64,000 nt of DNA from NCBI GenBank assembly GCA_963682025.1, contig OY821521.1:196613526-196677525 (forward strand). Reading direction: 5' to 3'. Shown piece by piece: positions 57,038-64,000 of this stretch (the stretch's first letter is position 1; every line of letters begins with the position of its first letter). The notes beneath the pieces are model-generated. The model was not told the origin of the DNA and searched no databases. It saw only the letters and a program-made list of their open reading frames with translations. A program made the translations under genes and the position numbers. The DNA is from Cordilura impudica. Lineage: Eukaryota; Arthropoda; Insecta; Diptera; Scathophagidae.

Positions 57038-58309
57038 TAGGGTGCCCCTTAATAAAAAAAAGTGTTCAAACTGTCGGTCTCACCCCCTAGAAATATGCGA
57101 ATAGCAAAAAACTGAGAAATACAAAGTTTTGGGCCAATCAAAAAACGTTAAGTCGTGGCGCAAAGCGATTGAAAATTTCAAGTGTGTTTATATGGGGAAA
57201 ATATAACTTTTCTTCAGATTTTGCGAAAATTTCATTCTATAGTTTAATTTTTCCGACAAGCTGTGACATAATTCGGGATCAGTATTAAATTATCCTTTCA
57301 AAACGCTATAAAACTTCAAAATGGTATGAAACCTCGCCAAGAAATGGCAAATGCCCCAGACCACTTTTGTGGCAAAAAAAACTAGATCATGAAATTTGAT
57401 GGCATTTTTTTCAACTTTGAGAAATTGATTAAACCATCATTTTTTTTGTCTCTATACTTATAAGTACTCAGATATGAAGTATTGTTTTATTACCACGTTG
57501 TTAACCTATTGCGCATTGAGACCGAAAATTGGAAATTTTTTTGATACAATTTCTAAAACTCCTTTTTCAAGTTTGAAAAAATTTTCTTAAACAAAATTTA
57601 CAAAAATTAATATATTACTTCAGGTTTTATTAAATATATGTTGCAGATTAACTGTGTGAATTTTTAAGTAAATCCCTCTGCCAGAATTTTTTTGACAAGG
57701 ATTTTATTTTTGCGGATTTCGAAAAAAATTGGATTTTTGTGAAATATTCTGTAAATGTACTCTTTCTAAATACTTTGTATCAAAAATTCATCACTTTTCT
57801 ACTTTTAAATGTTATATTTTATCTTAATAGCCTAGGGTTTCGGAAAAAAATAGTACGACTCAATTAACCCTTTTGGAATTGGGGTCACATATGACCCCAA
57901 GCTAATAAAAGACAATTTATTAAAAAAATTAAAATATTTTGTAAGTGCTGTCCAATTTTTAGATGCGACGCTTAAAATATAATCACCAAATGTGTAGAAG
58001 TTTCGTTCCAAAAATTTTGGGATAATTCCGAGAACGTTAACCCATTATTTGCCAAGGCCAGATTTGGATTTTAAGATATTTTTAAATAAGAATTACAGTT
58101 TTTCTATTACACTCGATGAAACCACTATGTAGAATTTAAGAAAAATAATTCGGTTAATTTTTTTTTGTATTTAACCCTTCAGTGCTCTTGAGATCAAAAT
58201 TATCCATTGTGATATATCTCTGGTGCAATTGTCTGCTTATTGCTCGCGAATATAAATTACCGACAGTTTGAACACTTTTTTTCCCTCCATATAACGAAGG
58301 GCCACCCTA
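57038..58309. mobile_element. 1.27 kb TIR element with 8-bp duplication
   Basis: The ends are TAGGGTGCCCCTTAATA and the inverse of TAGGGTGGCCCTTCGTTAT, followed on both sides by AAGTGTTCAAACTGTCGGT (inverted). GTGTGTAT flanks it at 57030-57037 and 58310-58317. There is no transposase frame. Eight-base duplications fit hAT or P superfamilies, but the TAGGGTG terminus is not one I can place. Confidence 0.8.
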
Positions 58310-58319
58310 GTGTGTATGT

Positions 58320-58906
58320 TATCACTTATAAGTAAACGTACGATTATTGGTTTCGGTAATGAACACATAAAATCTTATCGCTGCATACATTAGCACTGGT
58401 TTGTATTGTAAATTGTTGCCAACATATGAAAATAAAATAATAAAATGATTTGTGTTCAAATTGACTGATTGTAAATTTCAAAGAATTCTTCTATATAAAT
58501 TGCTGTAGGCCTTTACACACTTAAAAGTACATTGAAATGTGTTTATGTATAAATAAAAATAATTTAATGGGACTAGAAAAAGGCATATCAAAAAGCAAAT
58601 GACTAATAGGCCAGAACTGTTAAATATGTTTCTTTAGTAACAAAAATAAAAAAATGGAAAAAATTTAAATAAATCTGACATAATTTAGTAAAAGATGTTT
58701 TCTTATTTACATAGTATAACTTATATTCTAAAAAAAAATCACCAGAATAAATATTATTAGAAAGTCAAATTTATTTCCTACCGTAAATTTCATTTAAATC
58801 GATTTTCACTTTATCAACATAACAACGATAGATGGAGGAGGATGGCTGTTACTTTACCGGAGCGTATGATAAATATTGTTTACAAATACCACATATACGT
58901 CGCTGA
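58320..58906. other. Short intergenic stretch
   Basis: No gene, repeat end or RNA was recognised between the TIR element and the Transib. Confidence 0.5.
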
Positions 58907-59555
58907 CGCCGCACAGTGGACCATTTGACGAGAAGGCGGTAAAAAATCTATAACTTTTGATTGGATTGGAATTTTGATATGCGGTTTTTTTGTTTGGTAG
59001 GTGAGCCTTTAGCCTTTAAGTTTTGCTATAAAACGTAATTCTCGACCGAAAATAAAAAAGTTACGGATGGTTTAAAATACATTTTCATTTGTAGTTGAAT
59101 TTTAGTACAAAAGTGAAGTGTTAAAAGGTAAAAAAAGGTTTTTTTTAATATAATGTCTTATTTTTTCAGTTAATTTTACAACTAATACTTTTTAACAATT
59201 TTTTAAGTTAATTTTTTCAGAAAATGCCAAACTTTGGCCCCCGTAAACTTTTTAGTCCTAATGTGCACAAGGGCCAAAGGTTTTTTTTTTTTTTTTTTGA
59301 AAGATCCCGAGTTATAATATAATTTATTAAGCAGCGAACGTAAAAGTTACCTTATATTGGTTCAAGATAGAGAAGTTTCAATGAAAAACTCGTATGTTTT
59401 TGTTTTTTCTATATCAATTTTTATGGTAAATTTATGAAATGTAACAATTTTTATTGTTAATTTACAAAATATATAAATTTTGAAATCAAGAAAATTTTTT
59501 AACTATATAAAAAAAAGTGTAACTTATTGTTAGTGTAATGAAAAAGTACTTTAAA

Positions 59556-62438
59556 TCAACCAATTTTAGTAAAAATTTCTTCTAAATAGCCTTGATTTTC
59601 ATCTTCTAGAAGTTGTTTAGTTTCTTCGTCTAATTCAATAGAGGTAGTTTTCCATTTTTGACGAATGTTGGACATATATGAATCTGAAGTGCACAACAAA
59701 ATAGTGATAAGATCTTCATTAGTACAACATCTGGACATTTTCCTTGTGTTGTGCTCGCGAAAGAACCTGTAGTCATGGTTCCTTTTTTCTTGCGCTTCTT
59801 CAGATAGATCACCTATTGGTAGCATATTGTTTTGAATTATTTGTTGCCCATGGTACAAAATTTTATGAACTGTGGATGGCATATATCTCCAAGAGTATTT
59901 TTCATTATAAAGTATAGCTGTTTTATTGGCGTACTCTCCAAATTTTTTTGTATTTATCTTTCTGCTGCATGCTAGAACTTGTAATATGATTTTGAATCGT
60001 CTTATTAATTCATGATTTTTGGACACCTGTGATAGATGCTGCAGTTTCCGGATCGGAAAAAAATCTCCTTCCAGTATTTCCATCATTTGTGTTTCCTTCC
60101 CCTTGTTTTGGTTGGTCGATTACGAGGCCTAGCTGTAGATATTTTTGTTGAATTTGTTTTTTTTTTGCTTTCTTTTTTCTTCATTTTCTTTGTTTTTTCT
60201 CACTGTTTCGCCTAACGGACCAAATTCCAAATCATAACCCAATTTAAGAATATGCTCCATGAAACGTATTCTAACATGAAGAGGGGACATTCCAAATTCG
60301 TAGGCTTCCTTAAAACTATCGTCTTCTGGTGGGGGTTGGCTTAATTGACTTGATGTCTTTTGGCATATAATGCAGCTTGACGTTGACTTTGTTCCAGTTA
60401 AAGCTTGTGCAACTTTTCCATCAATCATTGTGAGTGAGACACATTTTAAAATGTACTTCAATGTCTTGGTCATCAAATTTAAATATTACTGGTTGAAGTT
60501 CCTTAATTTGATCTTTTATTTTTTGAACTTCTTTAGTTATGACATCTTTGGTTTCCTTTTTGAATGCAAATTTTATTGGTCTGCAATACTTTGTCGAAGA
60601 AGAAATTTCATTTTTCCATATATCAATTTCTGTTGCTCTACTAGTTGACGGCTCTAAGACGCAATACCTTTTTGTTAAGCGCAATGGAACGAAATATACC
60701 ATAAATAAATTAGCATCTGATGAATTTTCCGCATTAAATTACTTGTATTGTTTCTGACCAGAGGATCCATCACATCCCCATTTAGAAATTAAAGTAATGC
60801 TGCCATTACCAATTTTTTTTTAAATTATCAGTCTCAAGCGTATTTAGCAATCGTTCTGCAGTATGTTCAAGGAGATCTTGCACTTTGATTTCTGCTGATG
60901 TTGAAGTGACACTAATAGCAGATTGTGAAGGTAAGCATTCTTTTTTGGCAGAAACTAAATCTCGATACTCTGGAAAAATCCCACAATTCTTTTCATTGTT
61001 TCGCTTCCGCAATTCCTTATATTGATTTTTGGTCAATTTCAAATCCAAAACAAGTAAGAAATTATAGTCGGTCTAGACCGACTATACGATACCCTATACC
61101 ATGGTTTAGAGACCCTTTCTCTCCGGTCCAACTAATTAGATACATAAAATGAGCAGAAACCAAATTTGAGTGACATTGTTATTAATTTTTTTGGCTGCAG
61201 ATATGAAAAAGTTCATATCGAGTGCTATATTTATATGGGGACTAGGTCGAAAAATTGACCGATCCTCACCAAATTTGGAAAAGTCACTTGCATTTTGAAA
61301 AAATATATACAAACCAAATTTGAGGAAAATCTGTTCAATATTTTTGTTTTTTGATAGATTTAAGTGAAGATCGGGAAGCAGCTCTATATGGGGCCTATGA
61401 CGAAGATTTGTCCTATAGGGATTATTTTTGGACTACTGATTAGGGGATATAGTAAACACATACAAACCCAATTTGACAGAGATCTATATGATAATTTGGA
61501 TCTTATGGCAATTTATGTCGATTTCATAGGGGTCATTTGTATGGGGACTAGGTCTCAACATGGACCGAATTTCACCAATTTCAATAGCGTTCATCCTATA
61601 GCCGATAAAAGCTTACGTACCAAATTTCATCAAAATATATCCATATTTGCGACCTGTAGTTTGATTACAAGCTTTACATGGACACACAGACGGACGGACG
61701 GAGGGACGGACGGACGGACATCGCTAAAACAACTCAGTAAGTGTTTCTGAGTCGATCGGTATAATAAAAGATGGGTCTAGGTCGAATATTTTTGGTAGTT
61801 ACAAACAGCAGCACAAAGTCATTATATCCAAACCACATAGTGGTATGGGGTATAAATGGGGCGAACGCTTCTTCCGGCGTAAATTTCTTATCTTCAATTG
61901 GTGTAGGAAAGCTTTTCAAAATCCTCTTTGTGCGCCTTGGGCTCGCTTCTACTATTTTTTCAATTATTTCAATTTTATTTTTTTTATTTAGGGTTGGTTG
62001 AATTTGGCGCAAAATTGAATCCTTAATAATTCTTTGAGAAATTTCTTCATTGATATTCTCCAGCTTGCGCCTTCGAGATCTTTCACTACATCCGTCAATT
62101 GGTTTTGCTGGTCGACCCTTTTTTCCACTTTCGTTGGCAGTTGTAGATGCACTCTCAAAAATAAGTTCCTTTATTAACCAGACTTGGTAACGTTTGTACA
62201 TCTTTGCCTTGCTATGAGAGCATTCAATGTACCGTCTTTTCAAATTCGATGCAAAATTAGTAATTTTTCCTTTGTGCATTTCAATGTCTTCTAGGTTACA
62301 ATTCTTAAAGAAGTCGTTGCTCACTATGTGCAAAATTACATCGTCTACATCATTTCGTTGAAAATAAATATCTGCCAGATCTCTGTAACAGTACTTAGCC
62401 ATTGCACAACTTGTAATGAATAATAATTGTGGAAACAT
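59556..62438 (-). pseudogene. RAG1-core-like Transib transposase, broken
   Basis: Pieces in order on the minus strand: N-terminal part 62438-61857 (GRPAKPIDGCSERSRRRK), an inserted repeat, then 61048-60807 (LTKNQYKELRKRN). Next, SKWGCDGSSG is at ~60800-60754 with the first catalytic Asp codon at 60771-60769. CRPIKFAFKKET and then MIDGKVAQALTG follow, with the second Asp at 60422-60420; CIIC, GMSPLHVRIRFMEHIL and GNTNDGNTGRRFF come next. Last are VHKILYHGQQII (an HxxxxH pair as in RAG1) and LSEEAQE, where the last Glu (59789-59787) aligns with the RAG1 catalytic Glu. Defects: an A-run frameshift near 60810, a stop at 60741-60739, and frameshifts near 60435 and 60070. Positions were matched to RAG1 from memory of the family. 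Confidence 0.85.
61052..61856 (+). mobile_element. Dispersed repeat family A inside the transposase
   Basis: The longest copy (~805 bp). It starts AAGTAAGAAATTATAGTCGG with GGTCTAGACC, carries GACGGACGGACGGACATCGC, and ends CATAGTGGTATGGGGTATAA. It splits the transposase frame between PEEAFA and LDLKLTKNQY. The plus frame at 61364-61750 is partly open in the copy at 15643 too, but matches no family known to me. Confidence 0.82.
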
Positions 62439-63487
62439 TATTATAAATACTCTTTCTTGCAATTATGTAAAATAAAATTTTTTATCTCTTATTACCACTT
62501 TTAGAAGCATAAAAAACCCACACCCTAACCCCTTTTAAAAGGTGAAGCATACCTGCTCATATCTTAAAGGGCTATGTCGCAATAGTTTTTTTTTTACCAT
62601 TTACCTGTTATTTAAATTGTTTCCCATTTTGTCAGGTATTTAAACTATATAACTCTAATTCAGACTATTAATGTTTTTGAAAGATACCTATGTAAATGTA
62701 CCTGTAATAATTAAGCGCATTATATCTCAACCCTTTTTTATAAGTATATAACAACTCCTGACAACTCTACCGACACGCAAAAAATACACCGCGGTGCACC
62801 GCGACCAACTTTTGTATTCATAACACTCAGACGGACGGACGGACATCGTTTAATCGACTCAGAAAGTGTTTTTGAGTCGATCCGTATAATAAAAAATGGA
62901 TGAAGGTCCAATATTTTTGGCAGTTACAAACATCACCTCAAACTTAATATATCCTAACCACATAGGTTCAGAAAAATTGTTCTGGTGCACACGGGCGGAA
63001 GCTGGCGGGTATATAATGGGGTATAGAAGTATAGGGGAGGGTTCCGACTATAGAAGAGTGTAAGATTTTTTCTGACTGCTTTTGATTGGCAGGAGTTATG
63101 CTCTATTAAGTAGGAGATTTTCGGAAAATTTGGACCTTTTTAAAAAAAATTTTTTTTTAAATTTCGGAATGACTCAATGATTTTACATTTTTAACATTGA
63201 TAGCATGGAAGCCACAAAATTAAACAAAATTTATTTCACTTCAAAATCAAAAAAGTTACAGTCATTCAAAAATAAAAATTTACAAAGAAATTTTTAATTT
63301 TAGCAAAATACTGAGAAAGCCCATCTTCGAAGACCCTGTTCGCTGTGATATAGTTGAGATAGAGTCGCAATTTTTTGGCTCTCGAGGTTTACTAGTATTT
63401 ACTTTCAAATGAATAACATAACTTTAAAATCGGTAAAAAAAAAAAAAAATGATTTTTGGCCGCCTTCTCAAAATATGGTCCTCTGTG

Positions 63488-63492
63488 CGCCG
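63488..63492. other. Transib target-site duplication, right copy
   Basis: CGCCG, identical to 58907-58911. It is shared with, or reused by, the neighbouring element that starts at 63493. Confidence 0.85.
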
Positions 63493-64000
63493 CACAGGGG
63501 CGTCTTTTCCCAAATAGCGTGGCAAAAATCAAAAATTTGATAGAACCATTCAGTAAAATCAATGAATGTATAGGATAGAAGATTTCTCACAGATTACGAT
63601 TCAATAAACGGTTTTAAAATCGGATAAAAATTATGGATGATAGAGCTCCGCAAAGTTGGATTTTTTTTTGGCTTTTAGAAAAAGGCGCAAAATTTCTTGA
63701 AAAATATCCTATTTCAAATCAAATTAAAGGCAAACTGGTTAATCGATTATAATATGTTTGATATCGTTTGAAATGTGTTTTAATTTTCTTAGTTTTTCAA
63801 ATATACTATATTTTGGTAGTTTTTCTACTTCGATAGAATAGAACTTAAAAATGTTTAAATATGTTTACTTAGATTTTACCTAAAATGGTTCACTAATGCA
63901 ATACTCTAATTAGTTAATGTGAACTTGGCTGCATATAATTGCCAGTCTGCACGCAACAACCATAAAGTTGTAAACACATTTTGACATACACTCGATAGAT
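63493..64000. mobile_element. End of a second Transib-like element
   Basis: It begins CACAGGGGCGTCTTTTCCC directly after CGCCG. An AAAAATC block starts 24 bp after the heptamer, compared with 23 bp in the element on the left. No transposase sequence was recognised before the window ends. The right end is outside the window. Confidence 0.5.

Larger units (their letters stand above)
58912..63487 (-). mobile_element. Transib transposon with RSS-like ends
   Basis: 4,576 bp bounded by perfect CGCCG duplications (58907-58911, 63488-63492), the five-base GC-rich duplication known for Transib. The left end is CACAGTG-GACCATTTGACG-AGAAGGCGG; the right end (other strand) is CACAGAG-GACCAT-ATTTTGAGAAGGCGG. 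Both then reach AAAAATC exactly 23 bp after the heptamer. The minus strand encodes a decayed RAG1-like transposase. A family A repeat (61052-61856) has landed in the gene. 62821-62970 is a second family A fragment. Confidence 0.9.

Noticed and set aside
61364..61750. 128-aa plus-strand frame
   Set aside because: Lies wholly in dispersed repeat family A; the ACGGACGG run generates the C-terminal repeats and most copies are broken.
58912..63487. A RAG2-like partner gene beside the RAG1-like transposase
   Set aside because: No kelch or PHD-type sequence was seen on either strand, so this is Transib-type, not a ProtoRAG pair.

Overview
The window is AT-rich, intron-bearing eukaryotic DNA. Its gene content (pickpocket channel, a cluster of Sam68/Quaking-related KH genes) and its repeats (Tc1/mariner, hAT, PIF/Harbinger-like MITEs, non-LTR retrotransposon, Transib) point to a cyclorrhaphan fly, probably a muscoid such as a blow fly or house-fly relative. 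All products were identified by reading translations; no database search was run.

Host genes. Five KH-domain (qkr58E/kep1-type) RNA-binding protein genes could be rebuilt exon by exon with consistent splice phases: three minus-strand tandem paralogues at 5927-3075 (305 aa), 12841-11304 (313 aa) and 24198-21468 (299 aa), a more diverged minus-strand gene at 33922-30414 (397 aa), and a plus-strand gene at 36116-37810 (383 aa). A DEG/ENaC pickpocket sodium channel gene lies at 45994-41787 (549 aa, with a possible extra 3' exon at 38503-38435). The three tandem KH genes sit in duplicated blocks that share promoter-proximal sequence, all splice sites, a short last exon and 3' flank. Each block has since received different transposons in the same flank interval.

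Mobile DNA fills most of the rest. From left to right: PIF/Harbinger-like and other TIR elements (1-1500, 4361-4770), Tc1, pogo-like and mariner remnants (7330-9330), a Tc1 element (10131-11000), paired MITEs (13095-14188), a fold-back composite (14680-17085), a 5'-truncated non-LTR retrotransposon (17778-20231), a 3.7 kb element with long inverted ends (24921-28587) holding two more MITEs, a Tc1 nested in another repeat inside a KH-gene intron (31131-31745), two oppositely oriented arrays of an 18-bp minisatellite either side of the channel gene, a hAT with a perfect 8-bp target duplication (52248-53457) and an unclassified 1.27 kb TIR element (57038-58309).

The most notable element is at 58912-63487: a 4.6 kb Transib-type transposon bounded by 5-bp CGCCG duplications. 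Its ends have a CACAGTG-type heptamer, 23 bp, then an A-rich block, as in the 23-RSS used by RAG recombinase. Inside is a decayed RAG1-core-like transposase with recognisable D, D, E, CxxC and HxxxxH positions. It abuts the end of a second, similar element at 63493.
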